Of a stretch of 64,000 bases of DNA, positions 53,181-62,318 are shown piece by piece (within the stretch, counting starts at the first letter, position 1; each line of letters starts with the position of its first letter). The notes below the pieces were generated by a model. The model did not search any database, was not told where the DNA came from, and saw only the letters and a program-made list of their open reading frames with translations. The position numbers were made by a program, and so were the translations under genes. Location: NCBI RefSeq assembly GCF_018135625.1, contig NZ_CP073078.1, positions 434,001 to 498,000 on the forward strand, in the 5' to 3' direction. The DNA is from Phenylobacterium montanum (GTDB lineage: Bacteria; Pseudomonadota; Alphaproteobacteria; Caulobacterales; Caulobacteraceae).

Positions 53181-54839
53181 ATGTACCAGTACGACGCCAT
53201 CGACAAGGCCTTCCTCGACGACCGGGTCTCCGAGTTCCGCACCCAGGTGCAACGGCGCCTGGCCGGCGAGATGACCGAGGACCAGTTCAAGCCGCTGCGG
53301 CTGATGAACGGCCTCTATCTGCAGCTGCACGCCTACATGCTGCGTGTGGCGGTGCCCTACGGCACGCTGAGCTCGGCCAAGATGCGCCGCCTGGCCCATG
53401 TCGCGCGCACCTATGACAAGGGCTACGGCCACTTCACCACTCGCACCAACATGCAGTTCCACTGGATCAAGCTGCGCGAGGCGCCGGACGCCATCGCCTC
53501 CCTGGCCGAGGACGGGCTGCATTCCATGCAGACCTCGGGCAACTGCATCCGCAACACCACCGCCGACCCGCGCGCCGGGGCGACGGCCGAGGAGGTGGAC
53601 GATCCGCGGGTGTGGGCCGAGGCGATCCGCCAGTGGTCGACCCTGCACCCTGAATTCACCTACCTGCCGCGCAAGTTCAAGATCGCCATCACTGCCGCCG
53701 CCAAGGACCGCACCGCGGCCAAGACCCACGACATCGGCCTTTCGCTGCGTCGGGGCCGTGACGGTTCGCTGGGTTTCGAGGTGATGGTCGGCGGCGGCCT
53801 GGGCCGCACGCCCTATATCGGCCAGACGATCCGCGAGCACCTGCCCGTGGGACGCCTGCTGTCGTACCTGGAGGCGATCCTTCGGGTCTACAATCGCCAC
53901 GGCCGGCGCGACAACAACAACAAGGCGCGGATCAAGATCCTGGTCGCCCAGCTCGGGACCGAGGAGTTCGCCCGCCAGGTCGAGGCCGAGTTCGCCCTGA
54001 TCGACGGTTCGAAGGTCGACCTGCCGGATGAGGAGCTGGCCCGTATCCGCGGCTTCTTCGCGCCGCCGGCTTTTGCGACCCTTCCCGCGGTGTCCAAGGT
54101 GTTCGAGGAGGCCAAGGCCCGCGATCCGGCCCTGGCACGCTTCGCCCGCCAGAACACCCACGCCCACAAGGTGCGCGGCTATGTGATCGTTGACGTATCG
54201 CTGAAGGCGCCCGGCGAGACCCCCGGGGACATCAGCGCCGAGCAGATGGACGTGATGGCCGACCTGGCCGATCGCTATTCGTTCGGCGAGATCCGCGTCA
54301 CCCACGAGCAGAACCTGGTGCTGCCGCACGTGAAGCTGGACGACCTGCCGGCGGTGCACGCGGCCCTGGCCGCTGTCGGCCTGGCCACGCCCAACATCAA
54401 CCTGATCAGCGACATCATCGCCTGCCCGGGGCTGGACTACTGCTCGCTGGCCAACGCCCGGGCGATCCCGATCGCCCAGGACATCGCCCGCAAGTTCGCC
54501 GACCCCGACAAGGCCGAACAGATCGGCGAGCTGAAGATCAAGATCTCGGGCTGCATCAACGCCTGCGGCCACCACCATGTCGGCCACATCGGCATCCTGG
54601 GCGTCGATAAGAAGGGCGAGGAATTCTACCAGCTCACCCTGGGCGGCTCGGGCGCCGAGGACGCCGAGGTCGGCAAGATCCTCGGCCCGGCCCTGCCGGC
54701 GGGGCGCGTCGCCGAGGCCGTCGACCAGCTGGTCGAGGTCTATCTGCGCGAACGCAAGGACGGCGAACGTTTTCTGGACACCTATCGGCGTGCGGGCCTC
54801 GAGCCCTTCAAGGAGGCGGTTTATGTCGCAGCTTATTGA
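53181..54839 (+). CDS. cysI: Assimilatory sulfite reductase (CysI/nitrite-sulfite reductase family)
   Basis: A 552-residue siroheme/[4Fe-4S] reductase turning sulfite to sulfide (six electrons). The cluster ligands are in IIACPGLDYCSLANAR and KISGCINACGHHHVGHIG (C-x5-C and C-x3-C), and N-terminal RTNMQFHWIKL with TSGNCIRNTTADPR binds siroheme/sulfite. It is preceded by GGCCGG and the DUF2849 gene and overlaps DUF934 by 17 bases. No CysJ flavoprotein is present; the ferredoxin-NADP reductase after CysH may supply electrons through ferredoxin. Sulfite from sulfoquinovose degradation could enter here. Confidence 0.93.
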   Translation: MYQYDAIDKAFLDDRVSEFRTQVQRRLAGEMTEDQFKPLRLMNGLYLQLHAYMLRVAVPYGTLSSAKMRRLAHVARTYDKGYGHFTTRTNMQFHWIKLREAPDAIASLAEDGLHSMQTSGNCIRNTTADPRAGATAEEVDDPRVWAEAIRQWSTLHPEFTYLPRKFKIAITAAAKDRTAAKTHDIGLSLRRGRDGSLGFEVMVGGGLGRTPYIGQTIREHLPVGRLLSYLEAILRVYNRHGRRDNNNKARIKILVAQLGTEEFARQVEAEFALIDGSKVDLPDEELARIRGFFAPPAFATLPAVSKVFEEAKARDPALARFARQNTHAHKVRGYVIVDVSLKAPGETPGDISAEQMDVMADLADRYSFGEIRVTHEQNLVLPHVKLDDLPAVHAALAAVGLATPNINLISDIIACPGLDYCSLANARAIPIAQDIARKFADPDKAEQIGELKIKISGCINACGHHHVGHIGILGVDKKGEEFYQLTLGGSGAEDAEVGKILGPALPAGRVAEAVDQLVEVYLRERKDGERFLDTYRRAGLEPFKEAVYVAAY

Positions 54840-55365
54840 GCTTCGGGCCGGTCGTTTCACCGAGGCCGCGGACCGCTTCCCCTTCGTGGCCGACGACGAG
54901 GCCGCGCCAGCGGGCGACATCATCGTCTCCCTGGCCCGCTACCAGGCTGAAGGCGAGGCCCTGGCCAGCGATGGCCGCCGGGTCGGGGTCTTGGTCCAGT
55001 CGCACGAGGCGGTCGAGGACCTGGCCTACGACCTGCCTTGCATTCCGGTTGTGGCGCTGAGCTTCCCCAAGTTCCGCGATGGCCGGGCCTATAGCTCGGC
55101 GCGGGTGCTGCGCGAGCGTTTCGGCTTCACCGGCGAGGTGAGGGCGGTAGGCGACGTGCTGCGCGAGCAGGCCCTGCCCATGGTGCGGTGCGGCTTCGAC
55201 GCCTTCGCTCCCGCCGACGGCTCTTCGGCCGAAGCCTGGGCGGCGGTGGTCGGCCGCTACCGTCACGTCTATCAGCGGGCCGCCGATGCGCGCCGCCCGG
55301 CATTCGAAGAGCGCGCGGCAGGGGCTCGCGTCCTGGCGACGGCGGAGGCGGGCCATGGCCTATGA
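54823..55365 (+). CDS. DUF934 oxidoreductase-associated protein
   Basis: A 180-residue DUF934 protein. PVVALSFPKFRDGRAYSSARVLRERFGFTGEVRAVGDVLREQ is the conserved core. AGGAGG sits 12 bases before the ATG, inside the CysI gene. The family is regularly found between CysI and CysH in alphaproteobacteria, where it may help sulfite reductase or electron transfer; the exact role is unknown. It overlaps CysH by 11 bases. Confidence 0.88.
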   Translation: MSQLIELRAGRFTEAADRFPFVADDEAAPAGDIIVSLARYQAEGEALASDGRRVGVLVQSHEAVEDLAYDLPCIPVVALSFPKFRDGRAYSSARVLRERFGFTGEVRAVGDVLREQALPMVRCGFDAFAPADGSSAEAWAAVVGRYRHVYQRAADARRPAFEERAAGARVLATAEAGHGL

Positions 55366-56089
55366 GGTCTGTGAGGCCGCCGACGAAGTCGGGGAGCTGA
55401 ACGCGCGCCTGCGGGACGCGACCCCGCAGGAGATCCTGCGCGTCGCCATCGAGCGGCACGGCGGCAAGATAGCCCTGGTCTCTTCGTTCGGCTCGGAATC
55501 GGCCGTGCTGCTGCACATGGCGGCGCAGATCGACCCGGATATCGCGGTGATCTTCCTCGACACCGGCATGCTGTTCGGCCAGACCCTCGACTATCGCAAG
55601 CAACTGGCCCAGCGCCTCGGCCTGACCGGCGTGCGCGACGAGCGGCCCCAGTTCCAGGACCTGGCGGTGCACGATCCGAACGCGGACCTCTGGAAAAGCG
55701 ACACCGACGCCTGCTGCCATATCCGCAAGGTGCTGCCGCTGGACCGGGCGCTGAAGGGCTTCGACGGCTGGATCACCGGCCGCAAGCGTTTCCAGGGCGG
55801 CGACCGCATCCGCCTGCAGGTGGTCGAGCGGGGCGAGGGCAAGCTGAAGTTCAATCCGCTGGCCAACTGGACCAAGGCCGATATCGACGCCTATGTCGCC
55901 GAACACGACCTGCCGGCCCACCCGCTGGTGGCCTTCGGCTACCCCTCGATCGGCTGCTGGCCCTGCACCCGGCCGGTCGAAGAAGGCCAAGATGAGCGTT
56001 CCGGGCGCTGGGCGGGTTCCGAAAAGACCGAATGCGGCATACATACGCCCCGCGCGTCGTCGATCGTCGAAGTTGGCGGCGATATCTGA
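55355..56089 (+). CDS. cysH: Adenylyl-sulfate (APS) reductase, [4Fe-4S] type
   Basis: A 244-residue CysH protein. SFGSESAVLLHMAAQ is the nucleotide-binding loop. The cysteine pairs C120-C121 (DACCHIRK) and C201/C204 (IGCWPCTRP) form the [4Fe-4S] site of APS reductases, absent in PAPS-only enzymes; the catalytic cysteine is C227 in ECGIH. It should therefore reduce APS directly to sulfite, skipping APS kinase. It overlaps DUF934 and is followed 37 bases later by the ferredoxin-NADP reductase. Confidence 0.93.
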   Translation: MAYEVCEAADEVGELNARLRDATPQEILRVAIERHGGKIALVSSFGSESAVLLHMAAQIDPDIAVIFLDTGMLFGQTLDYRKQLAQRLGLTGVRDERPQFQDLAVHDPNADLWKSDTDACCHIRKVLPLDRALKGFDGWITGRKRFQGGDRIRLQVVERGEGKLKFNPLANWTKADIDAYVAEHDLPAHPLVAFGYPSIGCWPCTRPVEEGQDERSGRWAGSEKTECGIHTPRASSIVEVGGDI

Positions 56090-56126
56090 TAGGCCGCCTG
56101 TAAGACACTCAAGAGTTGGACCAAGA

Positions 56127-56951
56127 ATGACTGACGCCGTAGCCGCGCCCGCGCCGGCCCCTGTTTCTGCGAAAGCCCGCGGGGCCTTCAACGTCGAGCG
56201 CGTCACCTATGTGAAGCACTGGACCGACAGCCTGTTCACGCTGAAGACCACGCGCGACCCGGGCTTCCGGTTCGTCAGCGGCCAGTTTGTGATGCTGGGC
56301 CTGGAAGTCGACGGCAAGCCGCTGCTGCGCGCCTATTCCATCGCCAGCCCCGCCTGGGACGACGAACTGGAATTCTATTCGATCAAGGTGGCGGACGGCC
56401 CGCTGACCTCGCGCCTGATGAAGATCAAGGAAGGCGACGAGATCCTGGTCGGCAAGAAGCCCACCGGCACCCTGGTGCTGGACGGCCTGCGCCCTGGGCG
56501 CAACCTGTATCTCCTGGGCACCGGCACCGGTCTCGCGCCCTTCCTCAGCCTGGCCCGCGAGCCGGAAGCCTATGAGCGGTTCGAAAAGATCATCGTCACC
56601 CATACGGTGCGCGAAGTCGCCGACCTGAACTATCGCGAGTTCCTCTCGCACGACCTGCCGAACGACCCCGATCTGGGCGAGCTGATTGCGCCCAAGCTGA
56701 TCTACTACCCCTCGGTGACCCGCGAGCCGTTCGTCCACCAGGGCCGCATCACCGACCTGATCCAGTCGGGCCAGCTGTTCAAGGACATCGGCCTGCCCGA
56801 GATCGACCCCGCCCAGGACCGCCTGATGCTCTGCGGCGGCCCCTCGGTGCTGACCGACCTGAAGGCCATGCTGCTGGATCGCGGTTTCGAAGAGGGCGCG
56901 GTGTCGAGCCCCGGCGACTTCGTGCTGGAGCGGGCGTTCGTCGAGACCTGA
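56127..56951 (+). CDS. fpr: Ferredoxin/flavodoxin-NADP+ reductase
   Basis: A 274-residue Fpr-type flavoprotein. LLRAYSIASPAWDDELEFYSIKV holds the FAD motif RAYS, LLGTGTGLAPFLSLAREPEAYERFEKI the NADP site, and ERAFVET the aromatic-containing C terminus. The ATG at 56127 is used; an in-frame extension upstream overlaps cysH. It likely passes NADPH electrons to the ferredoxin that feeds CysI, since no CysJ is present. It is convergent with the 3D-domain gene two bases away. Confidence 0.9.
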   Translation: MTDAVAAPAPAPVSAKARGAFNVERVTYVKHWTDSLFTLKTTRDPGFRFVSGQFVMLGLEVDGKPLLRAYSIASPAWDDELEFYSIKVADGPLTSRLMKIKEGDEILVGKKPTGTLVLDGLRPGRNLYLLGTGTGLAPFLSLAREPEAYERFEKIIVTHTVREVADLNYREFLSHDLPNDPDLGELIAPKLIYYPSVTREPFVHQGRITDLIQSGQLFKDIGLPEIDPAQDRLMLCGGPSVLTDLKAMLLDRGFEEGAVSSPGDFVLERAFVET

Positions 56952-56953
56952 GG

Positions 56954-57475
56954 TTAGCGCGCGTCCGCCACCCTGGCCGCGCCGCCATCCACCGGCGGGC
57001 AACCTTCGAATTCACCGACCTTGGTCACGGTGACCGACTTCAGGTTCACCGTCGCCATGGCCCGCATCGAGGCGGCGTCATGGCCGGTGAAGAGGTCGAT
57101 GCGGTGGCCCTTGATCGCCCCGCCGATGTCAGAGGCGTACCAGAAGCCGTCGTGCGAGCCGCCACCGGGCAGCGGCAGGCCGGCGGTCTCCTTGATGTAG
57201 ACGATCGAATGGCGGGCCACGACCGAGGGGTCCACCGCCACAGTGCGCATGGCCGCGACCGGGCAGCCGATCGAATCGCGCGGATGCATGCCACGGCCTG
57301 CGTGATAGAGGCTGGCCTTCAGACTCATGTCGGTAGGCAGGTCGGCCTGGTCCTGCGGAATCATCACGGCGATGGCGTCGCCGATCGGATCATACCCATT
57401 GGGAAGAGGTTCGGCGCCGAGGGCCGTTGCAGGGGGCAGCGCCAATGCGGCGAGGCATGCCAGGATGCGCTTCAT
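56954..57475 (-). CDS. Exported 3D-domain protein
   Basis: A 173-residue protein with a signal peptide (MKRILACLAALALPPATALG, cut near 21). It ends in a 3D domain with DGFWYASDIGGAIKGHRIDLFTG (about 110-131), as in MltA and resuscitation-promoting proteins. That fold usually sits in peptidoglycan-active enzymes, but no catalytic partner domain is present, so activity is uncertain. Two cysteines (near 70 and 159) could form a disulfide. Confidence 0.82.
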   Translation of the reverse strand: MKRILACLAALALPPATALGAEPLPNGYDPIGDAIAVMIPQDQADLPTDMSLKASLYHAGRGMHPRDSIGCPVAAMRTVAVDPSVVARHSIVYIKETAGLPLPGGGSHDGFWYASDIGGAIKGHRIDLFTGHDAASMRAMATVNLKSVTVTKVGEFEGCPPVDGGAARVADAR

Positions 57476-57618
57476 CAGCGTCCTCGTTGTTTCTCGTCTC
57501 AGTCGGGACGCAGTCGTAACGGGCCGCTTTGCGGTCGGTCAACCCCTGCCGCGTTGCCTGGCCGGCTTGGCCGCCCCATCTGACCACGCTATGGGCGATG
57601 GCGGATGGAGGCTGCGGC

Positions 57619-58209
57619 ATGGCGATTCGGATCTACGGCGACTCGATTTCGGGCAACTGCCTCAAGGTGAAATGGACCGCCGACCATCTGGGCGTCGCCT
57701 ACGAGTGGATCGAAACCGGGGTCCTGACCGGCGAGACGCGGACGCCTGATTTCCTGGGGATAAACCCAGCTGGGCAGGTGCCCGCGGTGATCCTGGAGGA
57801 TGGCCGGCCGCTGGCTCAGTCCAACGCCATCATCCTGCATCTGGCCGAGGGATCGGCCCTGTTCCCCAAGGACGCCTACGACCGCGCCCGCATGTACGAG
57901 TGGATGTTCTGGGAGCAGTATAGCCACGAGCCCTATGTCGCCGTGGCGCGGTTCAAGGTGAAATATCTCGGCGAGCCGGCGGAATCGCTTGAGCCGCGAT
58001 TGGTCGAACGCGGGAACGCGGCGCTGGCGCGGCTCGAGGCCGCCCTGGCTGATTCGCCTTTCCTGGTAGGCGCGACGGTCAGCCTGGCCGACGTGGCCCT
58101 GGTCGCCTACACCCGCATGGCCGGGGACGGCGGTTTCGATCTCGGCGCCTATCCTGCGGTGCGCGCCTGGATCGGCCGGGTGGAAGCCGCCCTGCGTATT
58201 CGCGACTGA
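57619..58209 (+). CDS. Glutathione S-transferase family protein
   Basis: A 196-residue GST. The N-terminal thioredoxin-like domain has IYGDSISGNCLKVKW and NPAGQVPAVILEDGRPLAQSNAIILHLAE (the cis-Pro and glutathione-binding SN). The C-terminal helical domain includes FLVGATVSLADVALVAYTRMA, as in the N-capping box. The start at 57619 follows GGAGG by seven bases. Glutathione conjugation or reduction of an unknown electrophile is expected. Confidence 0.9.
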   Translation: MAIRIYGDSISGNCLKVKWTADHLGVAYEWIETGVLTGETRTPDFLGINPAGQVPAVILEDGRPLAQSNAIILHLAEGSALFPKDAYDRARMYEWMFWEQYSHEPYVAVARFKVKYLGEPAESLEPRLVERGNAALARLEAALADSPFLVGATVSLADVALVAYTRMAGDGGFDLGAYPAVRAWIGRVEAALRIRD

Positions 58210-58229
58210 GTCAGGCGAGGAGCCGCAGC

Positions 58230-59252
58230 GTGCCCCCTTCGATCCGTTCCCGCTTGCTGGTCGGCCTTGCCGCGGCCCTGGCGCTTGCTGCGCCCGCCGG
58301 GGCCGCGCATGCCTGGGGTTCGACCGGGCACCGCATCATCGGGCGCCTTGGGGTGCTGACCTTGCCCGACAATGTCCCGGCCTTTTTGCGTAGTCCCGCC
58401 GCAGCCGAGGCGGTGGGCGAACTCGCCCGCGAGCCGGACCGCTGGCGCGGCGCCGGCAAGGCCCATGACAATTTCCGCGACGGCGGCCACTTCGTCGATG
58501 TCGATGACGACGGCAAGATCCTGGGCGGCCCGGCGCTTTCGGCCCTCCCTGCGACCCGAACCGAGTACGAGGCGGCGATCCGTGCGGCCGGGAGCGACGC
58601 CGGCCACGCCGGCTGGCTGCCCTATTCGATCATCGACGGCTGGCAGCAGCTGGCCAAGGACTTCGTCTATTGGCGTGTCCTGACCGCGGCGGTCGAGCGC
58701 GAGCAGGATCCGAAGCGCAAGGCCTGGCTGGTCGCCGACCTGAAGCGGCGCGAGGATTTGACTGTCCATGACCTAGGAGTCTGGGCTCACTATGTCGGCG
58801 ATGGCAGCCAGCCCATGCACGCCTCGACGCACTACAACGGCTGGGGCGACTTCCCCAATCCGAATGGCTACACCCAGGAACGCGTCCACGTCCCGTTTGA
58901 GGGGGCTTTCGTGCGCCAATGGGTCACCGAGGGCGCCGCACGGGCGGCCATGCCGGCGGCCAGGCCCTGCGCCCCGATCGACGCCTGCACCAGCCAGTAC
59001 CTCACCGAGACCTTCCATACGGTGGTCCCGTTCTACGAGCTGCAGAAGGCCGGCGGCCTTTCCGGTCCGCATCCGGCGGGCCAGGCCTTCGCCGTCGAGC
59101 GGGTGGCGGCAGCCGCCGCCGAGTTGCGGGACATGATCGTCTCGGCCTGGCAGGCCAGCGCTCACGGCTCGCTGGGCTATCCGCCGATCACGGTCGACCA
59201 GGTGCTGAGGGAGCACATCGACCCGTGGGATGCGCTCTACGGCGACGACTGA
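58230..59252 (+). CDS. Exported S1/P1-type nuclease
   Basis: A 340-residue zinc nuclease family protein from a GTG preceded by AGGAG. The signal peptide ends AGAAHA, leaving Trp as residue 1 of the mature protein, as needed for the zinc site (WGSTGH). Further likely ligands are HFVDVDDD and DLGVWAHYVGDGSQPMHAS, where H and D line up with S1/P1 nuclease and phospholipase C. It probably degrades single-stranded nucleic acid in the periplasm or medium to gain phosphate and nucleosides. Confidence 0.88.
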   Translation: MPPSIRSRLLVGLAAALALAAPAGAAHAWGSTGHRIIGRLGVLTLPDNVPAFLRSPAAAEAVGELAREPDRWRGAGKAHDNFRDGGHFVDVDDDGKILGGPALSALPATRTEYEAAIRAAGSDAGHAGWLPYSIIDGWQQLAKDFVYWRVLTAAVEREQDPKRKAWLVADLKRREDLTVHDLGVWAHYVGDGSQPMHASTHYNGWGDFPNPNGYTQERVHVPFEGAFVRQWVTEGAARAAMPAARPCAPIDACTSQYLTETFHTVVPFYELQKAGGLSGPHPAGQAFAVERVAAAAAELRDMIVSAWQASAHGSLGYPPITVDQVLREHIDPWDALYGDD

Positions 59253-59455
59253 CCGCCACCCCCGGCTCATGGAATTGCTCATGGCTCCAAATCCGGCGGA
59301 ATGTGGTTAAATCTGGTTTGTTGTTTCCGCCGGGGCATGGCGCCGGTTCGGCTTTCGCGCATTTCACATACCGTAGCTTTGCGGCGCGCCGATTCCTGCG
59401 GTAGCGCTTGACCCTCAGAGCGCGCGTCGCGTGCGTCACGGAGCAGACAGCCTCG

Positions 59456-60571
59456 ATGAGCTCTCCCGCCGACTTCGACGTGCGCGAGCGTGACGGGGCG
59501 CGGTGGGTGACGCTGACCGGCGACTGGACCGCGATCAACCTGGACCGCGTCGCCGGTCGCTTGCGCGCCGCCCTGAGCCGCGAGCGCGAAGTGCGCTTCG
59601 ACCTGAGCCAAGTGGGGCGCTGCGACACCGCCGGGGTCTTCGCCATCCTGAGCGCAGGCCAGGGGCGCACCGCGGCGGACGGCCTGACCCCGCCGCCGGC
59701 GCTGGAGCGCCTGTTCGAGCTGGTCGCCAACGCCACCCGCATCACCACCCGGCCCAAGGGGCGGCCCTGGTCGCTCTACGCCATGGCCGAGCGGCTGGGC
59801 CGAGGCCTGTTGGGTGTCGGCGCGGCCTTCTACGAGACCATGGCCTTCTTCGGCCACCTGCTGGTGGCGATCGGGCGGGTGACAGCCCACCCGCGCCGTA
59901 TCCGCTGGGCGGCCTGCTTCAGCCTGGCCGAGCGGGCCGGCCTGGACGCCATTCCGATCGTCGCCGTCACCACCTTCTTCATCGGGGCGGTGGTGGGTTT
60001 CCTGGGCGCGAACGAGCTGTCGCAGTTCGGGGCCCAGGTGTTCGCCGTCGAACTGATCGGCATCGCGGTGATGCGCGAGTTCAACATCGTCATCACCGCC
60101 GTGCTCCTGGCCGGCCGCTCGGCCTCGGCCTTCGCCGCCGAGATCGGGGCGATGAAGATGAACCAGGAGATCGACGCCATGCGCACCATGGGGGTCGATC
60201 CGTTCGAGGCCCTGGTGTTGCCCCGCTTCCTGGCCCTGCTGCTGACCATTCCGCTGCTGACCTTCGTCGCAACGCTCGCGGGCCTGGCAGGCGGCATATT
60301 AGTGAGCTGGTGGGTGCTGAACCTCAGCCCCAGCTTCTTCCTGGAGCGGATCGTGGAGAACGTCGGGGCGACCCACTTCTGGGTTGGCCTTTCCAAGGCC
60401 CCGGTGATGGCTATCACCATCGCCGGGATTGGTTGCCGGCAGGGCATGGAGGTGGGCGGCGACGTCGAGTCCCTGGGCCAGCGGGTGACCACGGCGGTGG
60501 TGCACGCAATCTTCTCGATCATCCTGATCGACGCCGTGTTCGCCCTTGTCTACATGAAGCTCAACGTATGA
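59456..60571 (+). CDS. mlaE: MlaE-type ABC permease with N-terminal STAS domain
   Basis: A 371-residue permease. Residues 1-95 form a STAS domain (DLSQVGRCDTAGVFAILSAG), and the rest is an MlaE permease with five segments including VAVTTFFIGAVVGFLGANELSQFGAQVF and MKMNQEIDAMRTMGVDPFEALVLPRFLALL. It moves phospholipid between membranes with the MlaF and MlaD partners. The ATG at 59456 is chosen over an earlier TTG. The STAS domain stands in for the separate MlaB protein. Confidence 0.88.
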   Translation: MSSPADFDVRERDGARWVTLTGDWTAINLDRVAGRLRAALSREREVRFDLSQVGRCDTAGVFAILSAGQGRTAADGLTPPPALERLFELVANATRITTRPKGRPWSLYAMAERLGRGLLGVGAAFYETMAFFGHLLVAIGRVTAHPRRIRWAACFSLAERAGLDAIPIVAVTTFFIGAVVGFLGANELSQFGAQVFAVELIGIAVMREFNIVITAVLLAGRSASAFAAEIGAMKMNQEIDAMRTMGVDPFEALVLPRFLALLLTIPLLTFVATLAGLAGGILVSWWVLNLSPSFFLERIVENVGATHFWVGLSKAPVMAITIAGIGCRQGMEVGGDVESLGQRVTTAVVHAIFSIILIDAVFALVYMKLNV

Positions 60572-61380
60572 GCGATTCCGCCCCCCAGGCCGACCTGAAC
60601 GCCGCCGAGCCGATCGTGGTCGAAGGCCTGGTCTCGCGCTTCGGCGATCACGTCGTGCATGACGGGCTGGACCTCGTGGTCCGGCGCGGCGAGGTCTTGG
60701 GCGTGGTCGGCGGTTCGGGCTCCGGCAAGTCGGTGCTGCTCAACACCCTGATCGGCCTCAAGGTCCCTGATGGCGGCAAGGTCACGGTGTTCGGGCGGGA
60801 CCTTTCGATGGCCGACGAAGGCGACTGGACGCTGATCGAGAAGAATTGGGGCGTCCTGTTCCAGTCGGGGGCCCTGTTCTCCAATCTGACCGTGCGCGAG
60901 AACGTGGCCGCGCCGATGATCGAGCATACGCGATTGCCGCTCGACCTGATCGCCAGCCTGGCGGACATGAAGATCGCCCTGGCGGGCCTGCCGCCGGAAG
61001 CCGGCGACCTGAAGCCGGCGGAGCTGTCCGGCGGCATGGTCAAGCGCGCGGCCCTGGCCCGGGCCTTGGCCCTGGACCCGGAGCTTCTGTTCCTGGACGA
61101 GCCCACCTCCGGCCTCGACCCGATCTCGGCCGCCGCCTTCGACCAGTTGATCGGCGGGCTATCCGCCAGCCTGGACCTGACCGTGTTCATGATCACCCAC
61201 GATCTCGACAGCCTCTATGCCATCTGCGACCGCATCGCGGTGCTGGCCGACAAGAAGGTGGTGATGGTGGGAACCATCGCCGAGCTGGAGGCGTCGGATC
61301 ATCCCTGGATCAAGCAGTACTTCCTGGGGCCGCGCGGGCGTATGGCGCAGGGCGCGCAGGCCGGACGAGGAGCCGACTGA
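60568..61380 (+). CDS. mlaF: MlaF-type ABC ATPase
   Basis: A 270-residue ATPase with Walker A GGSGSGKSVLL, Q-loop LFQSGALF, signature LSGGMVKRAALARAL (the MlaF variant) and Walker B LLFLDEPTSGLDPIS, H-loop ITHDLDSL. The start overlaps MlaE as ATGA and the stop overlaps MlaD as TGATG, so translation of the three is coupled. It powers lipid transport across the envelope. Confidence 0.92.
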   Translation: MSDSAPQADLNAAEPIVVEGLVSRFGDHVVHDGLDLVVRRGEVLGVVGGSGSGKSVLLNTLIGLKVPDGGKVTVFGRDLSMADEGDWTLIEKNWGVLFQSGALFSNLTVRENVAAPMIEHTRLPLDLIASLADMKIALAGLPPEAGDLKPAELSGGMVKRAALARALALDPELLFLDEPTSGLDPISAAAFDQLIGGLSASLDLTVFMITHDLDSLYAICDRIAVLADKKVVMVGTIAELEASDHPWIKQYFLGPRGRMAQGAQAGRGAD

Positions 61381-62318
61381 TGGAAAGAAACGCCAATTAC
61401 GCCCTGGTCGGCATAGCCACCTTGCTGCTGTTCCTGGGGCTCGTGGCCTTCATCTTCTGGCTCGCCCGCTTCGAGTTCACCAAGCAGTACGACCTCTACG
61501 ACATCAATTTCGTCGGTCCGGTGCGGGGCATCTCGGAGGGGGGCGAGGTGCACTTCAACGGCATCAAGGTCGGCGAGGTGTCCAAGATCGCCCTCGACAA
61601 GACCAATCCGGCCAATGTGGTGGCGACGGTGCGGGTGACCTCGGACGTGCCGATCCGCACCGACAGTTATGCGACGCTCGAGCCCCAGGGCATCACGGGG
61701 GTCAACTACATCCAGATCACCGGCGGGACGGCCGGCAAGCCGCTCCTCAAAAGCACGGTGCCGTTCGGCGTGCGCCCAGTGCTGGCCAGCCACGGCAGCG
61801 CCATCTCGGACCTGCTACAGGGCAGCGGCACGGTGCTGAACGCGACGGTGGAGGCGCTGAACCGGGTCAATCGGCTGCTGTCGGACGACAACATCAAGAG
61901 CCTGTCGGACAGCATGCGCAACATCGATACCGTCACCCTGGAGCTGAAGCAGCGCCGCCAGGTGATCGAAGACGCCGACAACGCGGTGAAGAGCATCGAC
62001 CAGGCGGCGCAGAGCCTCAAGCAGCTCAGCGACTCCAGCCAACAGCTGGTCGGCGGCGACGGCAAGCGCGCCTTGCACGACGTCGCCGACGCCGCAGGCG
62101 AGATCAAGGCCACGGCCACCGAAGCGCACCAAATGATCGCCAAGCTGCAAGGCCCCACGGGCGACTTCGCGCGCACGGGCCTGCCGCAGCTCACCCAGGC
62201 CGCCGCCTCGCTGCAGCAGACCGCCGAATCCCTCAACCGCCTGGTCAACGAGATCGAGGCCAATCCGCAGATGCTGGTCTCAAAGCCCGCCGCCAAGGAA
62301 GTGCAGGTGAAGCCGTGA
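61380..62318 (+). CDS. mlaD: MlaD/MCE-domain periplasmic lipid-binding protein
   Basis: A 312-residue protein with one N-terminal membrane anchor (ALVGIATLLLFLGLVAFIFWLA), an MCE domain (about 38-118, VGPVRGISEGGEVHFNGIKVGEV) and a long helical tail that is rich in polar residues. MCE proteins form hexameric rings that carry lipids. It is longer than E. coli MlaD (183), with the extra C-terminal coil. It overlaps MlaF and the lipoprotein gene. Confidence 0.9.
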   Translation: MERNANYALVGIATLLLFLGLVAFIFWLARFEFTKQYDLYDINFVGPVRGISEGGEVHFNGIKVGEVSKIALDKTNPANVVATVRVTSDVPIRTDSYATLEPQGITGVNYIQITGGTAGKPLLKSTVPFGVRPVLASHGSAISDLLQGSGTVLNATVEALNRVNRLLSDDNIKSLSDSMRNIDTVTLELKQRRQVIEDADNAVKSIDQAAQSLKQLSDSSQQLVGGDGKRALHDVADAAGEIKATATEAHQMIAKLQGPTGDFARTGLPQLTQAAASLQQTAESLNRLVNEIEANPQMLVSKPAAKEVQVKP

